64,000 nucleotides of DNA from Bacteroidota bacterium. Lineage in GTDB: Bacteria; Bacteroidota; Bacteroidia; Chitinophagales; Saprospiraceae. Below the pieces are notes generated by a model. That model was not told the DNA's origin. It worked only from the letters and a program-made list of their open reading frames with translations, and searched no databases. A program made the position numbers and the translations under genes. Numbering within the stretch: the first letter of the stretch is position 1; the number at the start of each line of letters is the position of its first letter. The DNA lies in contig JAIUPL010000012.1 in assembly GCA_020160935.1 (NCBI GenBank), forward strand, positions 62,001 to 126,000. Reading direction: 5' to 3'. Below, piece after piece: positions 28,901 through 38,037 of the stretch.

Positions 28901-30048
28901 GGTACTGCCGGTATATTGGCAACTGCGGGAACAATTACCACCGTAAAAGTGAGGATAGTATCACAGGTATTATTGTAGATCAGTTGTTGCTGCTGCGGGC
29001 CCGGATTGCAATAACTGGTTCCATTCAACACATAACACGAGCCCTGACATATATACTTGGTGCCCAGGTTCTTGAAGTTTTGGGGTAATACGGTTATGAC
29101 CTGTCTGACCGTACTATCACAATTCAGGTAAGATGTATAATGTGCAGTAAGCGTTGTTTGACCAACCGGAAGTGTTGTCGTGGTAAACGGCGCCTCCGGG
29201 TTGGTAAATACGCGGTCTTCGTAACACAGGGTCAGCGGTGGTTTTACCGTAGCAGGCAACAAGGTCAACTGTACAGGCAAACAAGCCTGATTGGGCGCAT
29301 AACACGGGTTGCCGGCGGCCACACAAACGGTTCCGTTCACCGGTGTATTCCCAAAAGTAATGGTAACAGTAGTACCACCTGGCGCAGCAATGGTAGCCGA
29401 ATTGCCGGCTGAGCCATTGATATGCGATCCTGGAGGGCCGGTCCAGCGGTACCATGAAGCATTGTCAACAGGTGGAATGGTGTATATGCCCGTAGCGCCC
29501 GGGCACAGGTGTGTGGGGCCTTCCGGTTGTTCAGGCACACCGGGAGCAGGGGGGGTTACAGAACCTTGAGTAATATCTATATCAAAATCACATACGTCGC
29601 CGAACGAACCGTCAATCATCAGATAGTATGTTTGTCCTGGTACAAACTGATCATAAGACAAGGTAAGTGGAATGCCTTCTCCATTAACGATACCTGGATT
29701 ACAGGCAACAGCGTCCGGGGCATTGCAGGCATCAAAAAAGGCAATTTGAATACCTTCTCCCATTTGACAACTGGTAGCAGTCGCTACAATTTCCATACTA
29801 TTGGACGTAGCAACGAACCCAAGCCACTGGTCGTTGTGTACGACAATCTGACCACATATGAGATTGCCCGTTGATGGCGTGCCACCGCTGGTTCCCATAT
29901 ATCCGTCGAAGTCGCAGTATACACAGGTTTGATTGCAGGCACTGGCCCCCTGAGGAGGAGGATTAGGACATGGATTGGAGATTTGAGATTTAACTTCTAG
30001 CCAAAAAAACAAACAAGCAGTGAGAGTAAGGAGTAATTTTTTGTGCAT
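22963..30048 (-). CDS. Giant Ig-repeat surface protein, T9SS type B sorting domain
   Basis: The product is 2361 aa with a signal peptide (1-21). The N-terminal region (about 45-160) is PPC-like, then mixed Ig-like segments run to about 456. From about 457 to 2107 come some 20 tandem modules of about 82 residues, most opening with a V-x-A-G-x-D-x-x-x-x-C pattern and containing WTGPGI-N-x-x-N-Q. Next is a SprB-type repeat (about 2108-2180) and, from about 2262, the gliding-motility-associated C-terminal domain, with VFIPNIFNMN, FDRWGDAVF and ending GDVTIVR. That tail is the T9SS type B signal, so the protein is secreted and probably anchored on the cell surface. Ligand unknown. A terminator lies at 22900. 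Confidence 0.9.
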   Translation of the reverse strand: MHKKLLLTLTACLFFWLEVKSQISNPCPNPPPQGASACNQTCVYCDFDGYMGTSGGTPSTGNLICGQIVVHNDQWLGFVATSNSMEIVATATSCQMGEGIQIAFFDACNAPDAVACNPGIVNGEGIPLTLSYDQFVPGQTYYLMIDGSFGDVCDFDIDITQGSVTPPAPGVPEQPEGPTHLCPGATGIYTIPPVDNASWYRWTGPPGSHINGSAGNSATIAAPGGTTVTITFGNTPVNGTVCVAAGNPCYAPNQACLPVQLTLLPATVKPPLTLCYEDRVFTNPEAPFTTTTLPVGQTTLTAHYTSYLNCDSTVRQVITVLPQNFKNLGTKYICQGSCYVLNGTSYCNPGPQQQQLIYNNTCDTILTFTVVIVPAVANIPAVPQINCTNPSLTLNSTGSTAVVTSNYRWTDAAWTVIGTGANQNIVGPGTYNLIISNTVSGTTCRDTATVNVTSTAAFPGATASGGTVTCAAPNVTLQSSSPTSGVNYQWAGPGINASNQFLQNPTVSASGTYTVSITNPANGCTSIANTTVVPNNTLPTATAVGGTITCTQPSVILDGGSNAMPANYSWSGPGINAGNQQQENPTVSAPGSYIVTVINPANGCSQTATTTVNQNNAPPVANAGADQTINCQQSSVVLSGSASGAGTFQYTWTGPGITGANQNQQSPSVTTGGTYILNVLNTGNGCSDTDTVQVAQLTTPPTASAGADSILNCSILMTTLNGSGSSQGANFTAIWSGPGINASNQNLYTPQVSLPGTYTITVTNTVSTCTATDVVVVTQNITPPTVNAGNDQILTCSSTNGATLNGSGGPAGVTFLWTGPDINAGNNSIPNPNVEIPGTYTLQVMNPVNHCTATDQVVISQDANAPVAAAGADQSLSCTVTTVTLGGATTSSGAGITVLWTGPGITAANQNQPMPTVSSGGTYILTVNNANNGCSTSDTTLITDLVAYPTAQAGNDSTLNCTVLSVTLNGSNSSQGAGFSAAWIGPGINAGNQSSYTPQVNVPGLYTLTITNTNNNCTATDNVTISQDIANPTVNAGLDSLLSCTTPNGISLNGSGSPVSITFHWTGPGINASNETLPNPTIVDPGTYTLVVTNTVNHCSASDQVVITEDSSVPMANAGTDLVLNCTATSVNIDASNSSTGANIQYLWSGPGISGANSTVLNPQNINLPGTYNLTVTNVANSCTNTDEVIITIDTLGPISVAGADLTLNCYNNHIDTLDANGSSTGAGFTLLWSGPGITAATQNLPRPVVNQPGTYVLLITNTVNTCTATAEALVVSDTIAPVADAGVNQIIDCANSSVPIGGNSSSGANINYHWTGPDINTGNEALATLNVAISGNYQLQVTNQTNGCSTLNDVDVSEDLNYPVADAGVDTVITCQNPLIILDASASSSGNGVQIQWTGQSITPVNEASLTPDVSLADAYILTVTNTVNSCVSKDTVIVLEDKVAPIAAAGTDDRLDCQKTSITLDGNGSTAGLDYFWTGQGITPNTETQQNPVVSLPDTYTLLVTNPVNGCTATDAVVIDQSITPPVADAGADLVLDCLNPTQAIDGSNSSTGTGIEYLWQGNGINSSNFNVISPMVSDSGTYIVTVTNIDNHCTATDLVYVGRDAVLPITSAGADQTLTCAIDTIQLDGALSQSGAEFTYQWSGPGIVAGEETLNSPNVHLIGNYILTITNTQNGCTNTDQVTVLEDVNPPFVFAGPDQTLTCANSSTGVTLLSTGSSSGPDYTITWSGSGINAGNESAANPVVTGVGPYTLTIVNNLNGCSDTDDVEVLQDQNLPVSSAGADQTITCVITQVTLDGSASTSPSGQLEYTWSGTGVPTGSEHNASISVTVSGNYMLTVVNPVSGCQSTDNVLVELNTTPPVVSAQGDTITCQSPTGTLAATSSDPGSLYEWEGQGINAGNANLQTLDVNLPGAYSVTVTATNGCTTVASTQMNVDANFPLGTAEGDELNCTNDGVGSITGNVITQGATFFWSGPNGFNATTPTVTISTAGTYTFNVVASNGCVNPIPVNVSANFTEPTVVATVPGTLNCSTTSLSINGNGTSTGGSFSYDWTTAGGNIVSGANTLSPVVDAAGTYTLLVTNLLNGCTSTESVQVAIDPNVPTSLDLTVRDIKCFGDENGVIAVTGVSGGVEPFMYSLNGATASSIDQFNNLSAGEYTISLEDANGCILDTLVNIVEPGELFVELGPDMFVHLGDSVTVQATITNETPLLNVKWNQSPNRDSAECCTFAYLPLQSNRHIVTVQDVNGCVATDALNITVRKDRQVFIPNIFNMNSDDPLQSVLMIQGGKDVVKIHKWLIFDRWGDAVFEVQNFLPNDLTKAWNGTIRGEKGQPGVYVWAAEIEFLDGQVETFKGDVTIVR
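23728..28680 (-). repeat. About 20 tandem ~250-base modules coding for Ig-like domains
   Basis: Coding repeats within the giant gene. Module-start residues cluster around V-x-A-G-x-D and D-x-x-x-x-C. The nucleotide identity between modules looks moderate, not identical, so this is not an assembly artefact of a single unit, though it is a substrate for unequal recombination. Confidence 0.8.
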
Positions 30049-30480
30049 GAGAACCGCAGTTTGGATAACCGTTTAAACAGGACAAAAGAAATATACGACT
30101 GGAATGCAGGGCATACAGTCGGATATATACGTGTAAAACAAATTGATTAGATGTAATTGGGTGGAGATGCCTTCACGCTCGGATGAGGCGGTTCATTGGA
30201 GGGAAGCAGAATCAATTGGGGCACGGCAAAAAACGGAATTTTTTACCGCATCTCGTATGATGCGAATTGTTTATTCGTGGCAAAATGAGATTTTATGCAA
30301 TCTGTCAAGACTGAATCAAATGTATAGGCTCGAGGAAGAGTGAAAAATTTTATTTTATTTTCGATGCTTTTAGACCTTCCAGGTTTTAAAAACCTGGAAG
30401 GTCTGGCATCTCAATCAAGTAAAACATCCTACTTTCTTCCAAACCGATACTTATGAAACAATCTCAACGTTCCGATTATT
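30049..30480. other. Gap between the two giant genes, with a palindrome
   Basis: I see no supported gene here. The gap lies downstream of the gene ending at 30481 and upstream of the gene starting at 30048, both on minus, so it must hold a promoter for the latter if they are not co-transcribed. The only clear structure is the palindrome at 30372-30404. A short ORF (30143-30343 on +) has no support. Confidence 0.6.
30372..30404 (+). repeat. Perfect 15-bp palindrome with a 3-base loop
   Basis: AGACCTTCCAGGTTT pairs with the complement at 30390-30404. It sits 77 bases beyond the stop of the second giant gene and may terminate it. AGACCTTCCAGG palindromes recur in many Bacteroidota genomes as I recall, but I cannot check that here. 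Confidence 0.75.
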
Positions 30481-33400
30481 CTATTTAAAGACCGTGACAT
30501 CACCTTTGTACAAAACGCGTTCACCGTCAATAAACCTGACCACAGCAGTGAAAATATAAACACCAGGGTTCACTTCTTTTCCATTAAAATTACCTTTCCA
30601 GCCTTTGGTAAGGTCATTTGGCATAAATGGTCCCGCTTCGAACATCTGGTCGCCCCAACGGTCGAATACTTTGAAGAGTTCAACCTCTGCAACATCCCGG
30701 CCGCCAAATACTGTAACCACGTCATTCTCCGCACTGCCGATCTTGATGATATTCGGAATGTAGACGTGCCGTTCCTGATCGACTACCAGGAAAGTGCGAT
30801 CACTGGTAGCACATCCATTCGTATCGACGATCCTCAAATCGATAAAATGCGAAGACAAGGGCAGGAAATCCTGTTCCAGCGTGCCGGCTTTGAGTGTATC
30901 GTACACCGGATTCCAGTACAAGGTATCCAGAGATGAGAACGGAACATTGATCAAGGCCTCCAGGTGTACCGAGTCGCCGAGTGCCACGTTAATATCCGCC
31001 CCCAGATTGACGACCAATTGAGGTGGTTCAACAACCTGAAGATTATCGGAAGTCCATTCGCAACCATTGGCATCCTGCAGGGTGATGGTATAGTCGCCAG
31101 GCAACAAGGCTGAATATATGCGTTGACTTGTAAATGGCCCGCCATTCAGCGAAATCAATACAGGCGGATGCGTGCTAATGATGGAATCTACAGTAATACT
31201 GCCGTTTTTATCGCCCCAGCAGCGGACATCTTTTACTGAAATTGCACTGACAAAAGGCAATTCATCATCCACCGTCACCACTGCTGCATCCGAAGCGGTA
31301 CAACCTGCGCTGTTGGTTACCAGCAGGGTATATACACCGGCTTCTCCTGTAATCAGGTTGATGGTATTTCCGATCAATCCTGTATCACGGCGCCATTCAT
31401 ACACAATACCTGCTCCCGAACTGGTACCAGGCCCGCCAAGCGTAGCCGACAAAACAAGACAGTTGAGTTGCTTGTCTGCTCCTGCATTGGCAACAGGAAG
31501 TGGGTCGATCACCACTTCTACAGTTGCTTCATCGGATGGGCAAGGCGCAGGCGCTGTACGCGTGTATTTAAATCTGTACGTTCCGGCAGGCTGTCCGTTC
31601 GTCAGGAAGGTTCCCGTTTGTGCATTGAAAGCACCTGCCAGAGATGGAACACTCGATACTTCCGACCAGGTACCTCCCGGGTCTGCGCCAGTGAGCAGGT
31701 TGATCAACTGTATGGGCAATGCAGTGCCCTGACAGAGGCGAACCGGTTCATTAGGCGTTCCGGCCGATAAAGTCTGGTTTACATTTACCGTTACAGACTG
31801 GCTGAGGTTGGTTGTACAGGTCGGGTTGGTTCCACTGGCAACGCTGATCAGGGTATAAGTGGTATTGGCTGTTGGCGATACCTGAATCGTGGTGCCCTGT
31901 TGTCCGTTTATGGTAACCGTGTTGTTGTTGGTAGTACCATCGGAATACGTCACTGTCAGCGGATAAGTGCCTGTACCACTGAATTGCAAGGGTGAATTGC
32001 TGCCTGCGCAAATAGTAGCATCTCCCGCCAGCGTGGCTGCCGGTAGTGGCCGCCACTGAACCGGCGTACCATTGGCAACCGAGAAGCATGGCTCGTTGGT
32101 ATCAATATTTCCGTTTACATTGTTACCTGCAATCGCAGAAATATAATACGTAACACCTGTCTGCAATCCGGGTCCGAATGAGAAGGTCGGCACATCGGAA
32201 GTAGCATATACCGTACCGAGCGTAGAGCCGGATTGGTTGTGTAGAATAAACTGGACAATATCGTCGGCATCGGTGGTCGCATCGTTGTTCCACACCGCCG
32301 TTGCGGGTTGATCCTGGCAGAATGCGACAGGCGCAGTATTCATGGTACCGGCGTCCGTCTGGCAATTGCAGTTTTTAATACCCGTCACTACCTCGCTTTC
32401 ACAGCCATTGGCATCTATTACAGTGAATGAGTAAGCCGAGTTGTTGGGCAGCAATACTGAAGTAAAGTTGTTGCCGCTAAACGAGCCGCCGATACCGGAA
32501 GCCGTGTAAGGAGCAGTACCGCCTGAAACACTGAACGTGACGGTGTATTGTGTATTGGTACCATTGCAGGTTTCATCCAGCCCATTGACAACGGGCAATT
32601 CGTTGAACGTAATTTCTACCTGATCGGATGCGACACAAATGGAATTGGTTTCTTCCCACTGGAATACATATACCCCAAGAACATCCACAGTTGCATTACT
32701 GTTGGGGTCATTGCCGTCCGAGAAAGTAGCAGTTCCCGGGCCGCTCACCTGCGTCCAGACGCCGCCGAAAGCACTTGCAACTGCCTGTAAATCAAAACTG
32801 TTTCCACAAACAGCAGCATCCAGACCTGCATTGGGTGTCGGGTTTTGCAGGAAAACAACCGGCTGTCCGGGCGCCACAGAGAAGCAAATATCCTGCGGAT
32901 TGGGGAATCCATTGCTGCCAGGATTACCTGCTACACGGGAAATGTAGTACGTAACGCCAAGTGACATACCAGGCTGCAATCCAAAAATACCCGTAGTGTT
33001 TTGTGCATAAATATCGCCCAGTGCCTGGCCCGAACCATTGTGCAAGACATAGGAAATCACATCGTTTCCATCCAGCGCCTGGTCTGCATTGGCAATAGCC
33101 TGCACCGTATTGTCTTCACATGCTGTAAGAGTTGAAAGAGACATGGTTCCGGCATCGGTGGCACAATCGCAACTGAATGATCCGGAAATATCGGGCATAT
33201 TACAGCCGTTGGCATCGGTAATGGTGTACAGGTAAGGATCTCCGTTTGGAATCAATGCCGAAACGAAAGTGGCGCCGCTGATTTGAGTTCCATTTACAGA
33301 ATAAGGTTGAGTACCGCCCTGTATATCGATCGTCACTGTGTAGTTCTCATTGGCAGGGTCGCAATCTCTTGCCAAATCTGCCAGAGAAGGGTTGTCGTTA

Positions 33401-36400
33401 AATGTAAGCACTACATCATCGGAATCGGTGCACCCATTTTGCGTCAGCGTCCATGTTACAGTGTACTGACCTGATGCAGAAGCCGTTGCCTGTGAAACAG
33501 GGTCTTGCAGATCAGCGATCGTGAGCGTTGCGCCAGCAGGTGCTGCGCCTACTGTCCACTGGCCGTTTCCTGTGCCACTTCCTGCAAGGGTGATAACCGA
33601 ACCGCACACGGCATTATCAGGACCCGCATTCGCAATCGGGTTTTGATAAAACACAACCGGCTGGCCTTGTGCAACCGAGAGGCATAGATCTGTCGGGTTG
33701 GGGAATCCGCCCTGGTTATTGCCTACCACAAACGAAACATAATACGTAGTTCCATAAGTCATACCTGCCTGGAAGGAGAAGATGCCGGTATGATTCTGGG
33801 CAATTACCGTTCCCAGCGAGGTGCCGGAATTGGTATGCAGCACATAAGCAGAAACATCATTTCCATCCAGCGTTTCGCCGCCAAGGTGGGTTGCCGTTAT
33901 GCTTTCCCCTTCGCATGCCTGTTGAGGGGTGAGGCTCATTTGTCCGGCGTCGGAAGTGCAGGCACAATTGACCACCCCTGTAAGAACAGGAGCCGTGCAT
34001 CCGTTGGCATCGGAAATGGTAAATGAGTAGCCTTGTCCGTTCAGGATAGGCGCCGAAACATAGGTATTACCTGTTATGGGCGATCCGTTTATCGTATAAG
34101 GCGTTTCTCCACCGCTGATCGGAATCGTGACGGTGTAATATTCATTGGCAGAATCACATGCCGTGGTAATAGTGCCTGCTACGGGTGTACTGTTGAAGGT
34201 AATGGCTACATCATCTGAATCGGTACATCCGCTGTTGTCCAGCGTCCAGACCAGGGTATATGTGCCGTAAGTCGTAGCGGTGATATTACTGATATTACTG
34301 TGCAGGTCATTGAAGGTAATAGTACCTCCTGCGGGTGCTCCAGTCACCGTCCAGGTGCCATTGGGGCCTACATTTCCTGCAAGTGCAATGGTGAGGCCAC
34401 AAATTTCATTATCTGCGCCTGCATTTGAAACAGGGTTCTGGTGGAAAACAACCGGCTGGCCCTGTGCTACAGAAAGGCACTGGTCGCCTGCCACATCTGG
34501 TACGCCGCCCACATTGTTACCTACGACGTAGGAAACATAATAAGTTGTTTCATACAACATCGGCGCCTGGAAACTGAATGTTCCGGTTGTATTCTGAGCA
34601 ATCACATTGCCCAGTGTGGTGCCCGAATTGGTATGCAGCACATAGGAAGCCACGTCATTGCCATCGAGCGTTTCACCACCGAGATGTTGCGCTGAAATGG
34701 ATTGGCCCTCGCAGGCCGACAATTGTTGCAGGCTCATTTGACCGGCATCACTGGTACAGGCACAGTTAAACGTGCCCGTAGTGGCTGGAGAGGAACAACC
34801 GTTGGCATCCGTCACGACAAATGAGTAAGGCGTACCGCTGAAAATCGAATCAGACACAAACTGATTGCCACTCACGGTTCCACCCGGCACCGTGTAGGGT
34901 GCCGTGCCACCATTGATCTGGAACGAAACAGTGTAATACTGGTTCGTGCTTTCGCAGGCTGTTTGTACCTGCCCTACGCTTGGATTTGGATTGAAGTTGA
35001 TGGTTACAGTTGCATCGTCTACACAACTGCCATTGGATTCTGTCCAACGGAAAACATATTGTCCAGTAGCGCTCACCGTGACACTGGAAGTAGGGCTGGA
35101 AGGGTTCGCAAAAGTGGCAATTCCCGGCCCTGAAACAGTTGTCCAGGCTCCTGTACTTCCAGTAACACTGTTCACAGCATTCAGGCCTATGGTAAGCGCG
35201 CAGGTAGAAGCAGTGCTACCGGCATTGGCATTGGGTACTGCTTTTACCTGAACCGGGAAGCAGCCTTGCGGGCCGGGGCCGCATGTGCTCAGGGTTTGTG
35301 CACAGACGGTGCCACCGGAACCAGTGCCCCAGTTTACAACCAGATTGAGGGTATTTTGGCCACTGACGATCGTGCCGCCTGTAACAGTCCAGGCATAACC
35401 GATGGCGCCAGGTACAGCGGTAATGGAATAGTTACCATTTGTTCCGGAACACAAGGTCGCATTACCCGTCACAACAGGTGCGGGTAGCGGAGAGTTGAGT
35501 GTCACATTGAAACAATTCAATGCGCTGGAATCACAGGTATTGACTGCACGTACGCAAATACTTCCCGAAGAAACGTTGGCATCCCAGGTTACGTTGACAT
35601 TGGCCGTGCCATTCCCGCTGGTGATGGTACCGTTCGTAATAGACCAGTGATAAGAAGTGGCGCCGGAAACCGCTGTCACATTATAGGCACCTGTTCCGGT
35701 AGCGCAGGCGGTTGCATTGCCAATAATATTGGGCATGGCAGGTGCGCTGGTTATTTGTACGGGTAAACATGCATTCGGGCTGGGAGCGCAAGCACCTTGC
35801 ACACTGACACATACATTGCCGCTGGTTCCTGTTCCCCAATGCACGGTAATAGTGTTGGTTCCCTGGCCAGTAGAAATGGTACCGCCTGTAACCGTCCAGG
35901 TGTACGTAGTTACATTAGGATTGCTCGGAATGGTGTAGGTGACGTTGGAGTTGGCACAAACAGCAGCGCTACCTTGTGGTTGCGAGGAAGTAACTGTTGG
36001 GTAAACAGATACCGGAATACATATTTGAGCACTCATTCCGCAACTGTTCACCGCCTTTACACATACGTTTCCGCCCGTTGTATTGTTCCACAACACCGTA
36101 ACAGAGTTAGTATTGGCGCCGGAAGTAACCGTCACGCCGGCAGGGAATGTCCAGGTATAGGATGTCGCTCCTGTTACGGCCGGCGTACTAAATGTCACGG
36201 AAGCGCCCTGACAAACGGAAGCGGGTCCGTTGATCACCGTGGGGTCGCTGAGCGTACTCACCACTTCAGTGACAGTTACCATGGCGGAATCACAACAGGC
36301 CGCCCCACTGGGGTTTGTTCGACACACCTTTAGTTTATATGTCCCGGGTTCATCAACGGTGACCGTCGTTCCGGTAGTGCCCCCTGTAATATGTCCCCCA

Positions 36401-37815
36401 TTGCTGGCCGTCCACATATAGTTGCCCGGGCTCGATCCAGTGCCGTTTAGCACTACAGTTGGTTGGGTACATGTGATCTGTTGTGGTGGCTGTATAGCGA
36501 CATTGGTTACCAACTGTACGACAGTCAGTCGAATGGTCGTATCACACTGATCCGGTTGTGTGGTAGGAAGCAAACGAGTAAATACTCCCGTGGCACAGGC
36601 ATTTGGGAACCCAGGCTCGATGGAGCAGTTGCCTTCACAGATGGTATCGCGGATATTTATGGTTACAGGCTGAATAACATTCAGAACGAGTGTGGCTTTG
36701 TAAGGGCATCCGTTTTGGGTAAGGTTTTTCACATATGTACCTGTAGCACAATATGTTGTACCATAAAACGTGGTGCATTGAGGCGCACAGAGGTCTTTGG
36801 TAACAAAAATGTCTTGTACACCGGGATTGATGGTAACATTGACACAGTTGCTGGTTACTTTCCCGCAGAATGGCGGCGAACTGGAGTTTAACTGAGCCAG
36901 CAATTGTGCTGTTGTCATACTGCCAGGAGCAGGGAAAAGAGGTTCCTGACCTTCCAGATATGACAAACCGCAAACGGTGTAGGAACCAGGTGCAAAACCG
37001 GAAAGGTCGGCATCCGGATCATAACCAATAATCGTTCCGCCCGGGTTCTGGCTGATGACGTAGGTGTAATCGTATTCGCTGGCAGGAGGAGCCACATTCG
37101 GCGCCGTATAAGTAGGTGGCAGGTTGAGGTTGAGGGTACTGGCGCCTTCGCAGGCTGTTACGTCTGGCTGGGTCAATGCACCAGCATTCGCAGCACAGGT
37201 AAAACAGTCTATACAGGAAGGGTCGCAGAATATGATCTCATAATCAAAAAAAGTACCCACGTCGATCGCCTGCTGGTCAAATACTGTAAGGGTCCAGGTG
37301 CCGTTTACAGGGCCGGTAAAATTCTCAAGGCACCCGACGCTAGGATGATATGAACCAGAATAGTTGCCGTTCAAACCCCAGGGCTGGTTGTTGTTCCAGG
37401 TAGCGGAAAAGCCCGGATCTGGTGCGGCAGCGGCACTACAAGGTACAAATGTGATATCCCAGTCGGTAAAGTCAGTACCACCGAAAAATCCAACAGGCCC
37501 GATCAGCGTTACCGACTGTCCACCAGGAGATGTCAGCGTAATACGCAAGTCGCCTATGTACTCATGTTCGAGGTGCAAACGTACGCCGCAAACGCCCTGG
37601 CCATTCTGACCAAGAATAGGGTTACAGGCATTCTGTACGTTGAGGAAAAAACTTCCGGTAAAACCGTCAGGCATAAATTGCGGACAGTTGGTACAAGTAC
37701 AGGGTGTTTGTGCAAGGAGTGCGCTGGAATAATAGAAAAGCATCAAAACAATGAGTTTCCAGCTGCGGAACGAACTCTTTTGGGTGAAAGTCATGTACTT
37801 CCAAAAATTAAGCAT
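30481..37815 (-). CDS. Second giant surface protein, P-domain and T9SS type B sorting domain
   Basis: About 2444 aa from the ATG at 37815; the next ATG at 37794 (MTFTQKSSFRSW) gives a more standard signal peptide and is equally possible. After the signal peptide comes a proprotein-convertase-type P domain (about 73-198, LEHEYIGDLRITLTSPGG). Further on are four PKD-like modules built on 'CVKAVNSCG', 'CVSVQGACAP' and similar elements. Then come four long modules of about 265 aa, each opening DAGQMSL or DAGTM (at about 34,765, 33,970, 33,175 and 32,371), and Ig-like segments. A SprB-like repeat precedes the C-terminal IPNIIKIGSAEND, KVFDRWGDQMF and GDVTVFK. That tail is the type B sorting domain. 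Function as adhesin is inferred from layout alone. Confidence 0.9.
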   Translation of the reverse strand: MLNFWKYMTFTQKSSFRSWKLIVLMLFYYSSALLAQTPCTCTNCPQFMPDGFTGSFFLNVQNACNPILGQNGQGVCGVRLHLEHEYIGDLRITLTSPGGQSVTLIGPVGFFGGTDFTDWDITFVPCSAAAAPDPGFSATWNNNQPWGLNGNYSGSYHPSVGCLENFTGPVNGTWTLTVFDQQAIDVGTFFDYEIIFCDPSCIDCFTCAANAGALTQPDVTACEGASTLNLNLPPTYTAPNVAPPASEYDYTYVISQNPGGTIIGYDPDADLSGFAPGSYTVCGLSYLEGQEPLFPAPGSMTTAQLLAQLNSSSPPFCGKVTSNCVNVTINPGVQDIFVTKDLCAPQCTTFYGTTYCATGTYVKNLTQNGCPYKATLVLNVIQPVTINIRDTICEGNCSIEPGFPNACATGVFTRLLPTTQPDQCDTTIRLTVVQLVTNVAIQPPQQITCTQPTVVLNGTGSSPGNYMWTASNGGHITGGTTGTTVTVDEPGTYKLKVCRTNPSGAACCDSAMVTVTEVVSTLSDPTVINGPASVCQGASVTFSTPAVTGATSYTWTFPAGVTVTSGANTNSVTVLWNNTTGGNVCVKAVNSCGMSAQICIPVSVYPTVTSSQPQGSAAVCANSNVTYTIPSNPNVTTYTWTVTGGTISTGQGTNTITVHWGTGTSGNVCVSVQGACAPSPNACLPVQITSAPAMPNIIGNATACATGTGAYNVTAVSGATSYHWSITNGTITSGNGTANVNVTWDANVSSGSICVRAVNTCDSSALNCFNVTLNSPLPAPVVTGNATLCSGTNGNYSITAVPGAIGYAWTVTGGTIVSGQNTLNLVVNWGTGSGGTVCAQTLSTCGPGPQGCFPVQVKAVPNANAGSTASTCALTIGLNAVNSVTGSTGAWTTVSGPGIATFANPSSPTSSVTVSATGQYVFRWTESNGSCVDDATVTINFNPNPSVGQVQTACESTNQYYTVSFQINGGTAPYTVPGGTVSGNQFVSDSIFSGTPYSFVVTDANGCSSPATTGTFNCACTSDAGQMSLQQLSACEGQSISAQHLGGETLDGNDVASYVLHTNSGTTLGNVIAQNTTGTFSFQAPMLYETTYYVSYVVGNNVGGVPDVAGDQCLSVAQGQPVVFHQNPVSNAGADNEICGLTIALAGNVGPNGTWTVTGAPAGGTITFNDLHSNISNITATTYGTYTLVWTLDNSGCTDSDDVAITFNSTPVAGTITTACDSANEYYTVTIPISGGETPYTINGSPITGNTYVSAPILNGQGYSFTISDANGCTAPVLTGVVNCACTSDAGQMSLTPQQACEGESITATHLGGETLDGNDVSAYVLHTNSGTSLGTVIAQNHTGIFSFQAGMTYGTTYYVSFVVGNNQGGFPNPTDLCLSVAQGQPVVFYQNPIANAGPDNAVCGSVITLAGSGTGNGQWTVGAAPAGATLTIADLQDPVSQATASASGQYTVTWTLTQNGCTDSDDVVLTFNDNPSLADLARDCDPANENYTVTIDIQGGTQPYSVNGTQISGATFVSALIPNGDPYLYTITDANGCNMPDISGSFSCDCATDAGTMSLSTLTACEDNTVQAIANADQALDGNDVISYVLHNGSGQALGDIYAQNTTGIFGLQPGMSLGVTYYISRVAGNPGSNGFPNPQDICFSVAPGQPVVFLQNPTPNAGLDAAVCGNSFDLQAVASAFGGVWTQVSGPGTATFSDGNDPNSNATVDVLGVYVFQWEETNSICVASDQVEITFNELPVVNGLDETCNGTNTQYTVTFSVSGGTAPYTASGIGGSFSGNNFTSVLLPNNSAYSFTVIDANGCESEVVTGIKNCNCQTDAGTMNTAPVAFCQDQPATAVWNNDATTDADDIVQFILHNQSGSTLGTVYATSDVPTFSFGPGLQTGVTYYISAIAGNNVNGNIDTNEPCFSVANGTPVQWRPLPAATLAGDATICAGSNSPLQFSGTGTYPLTVTYSDGTTNNNTVTINGQQGTTIQVSPTANTTYTLISVASGTNPTCTTNLSQSVTVNVNQTLSAGTPNEPVRLCQGTALPIQLINLLTGADPGGTWSEVSSVPSLAGAFNAQTGTFLTNGQPAGTYRFKYTRTAPAPCPSDEATVEVVIDPLPVANAGADKQLNCLVLSATLGGPGTSSGAGIVYEWRRDTGLIGNTINLITGEAGVYTLLVTNSAGCTASDAAVVTVDDELPFVSAISVKDVRCWGDKNGSITVDSIISTHPPVLISLNGGPFTSQRIYSALLPGDYTITLQDANGCEWTSDNLQVVEPPQLVVNLGADINVALGDSVHLEALINVPFSSLDTLYWNPVYDTLKAGTLEQDFLPLSSHFIDLRIVDTNGCATSDRTFLVVDQERHVYIPNIIKIGSAENDVVTVFGGRDVAEVELFKVFDRWGDQMFEAGPFMPNDLTKGWKGNFNGKEVNPGVYIFTAVVRFIDGERVLYKGDVTVFK
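31560..34770 (-). repeat. Four ~800-base tandem modules inside the second giant gene
   Basis: The coding modules start at roughly 34,765, 33,970, 33,175 and 32,371 (spacing about 795-804 bases). Each encodes C-x-C-x-x-DAG-x-M, then GETLDGNDV-like and GQPVVF elements, and a closing Ig-like fold. The first two are closest to each other. Confidence 0.75.
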
Positions 37816-38037
37816 CGGCAATTAATTTGGCTGAATGGCATTCGTATTTTCGAATATTTGTCAGCAACGCAAAAAAATAGTGTTAGCCCAAAAGTTATTT
37901 GGAGAATAAGTTTTTGTTAAGCCTCCGCAAAGTAAAAAACGGATCACAATATTTTGACAAAAATGTACGCTCCATTTAATTTTAACACCGCTCCCTCATT
38001 CAAACGGTATTTTTGCCGTTGGAAAACGAAGTTAAGA

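Noticed and set aside
30143-30343. 66-codon ORF in the gap between the giant genes
   Set aside because: Short, no ribosome-binding context or homology signal visible; likely chance.
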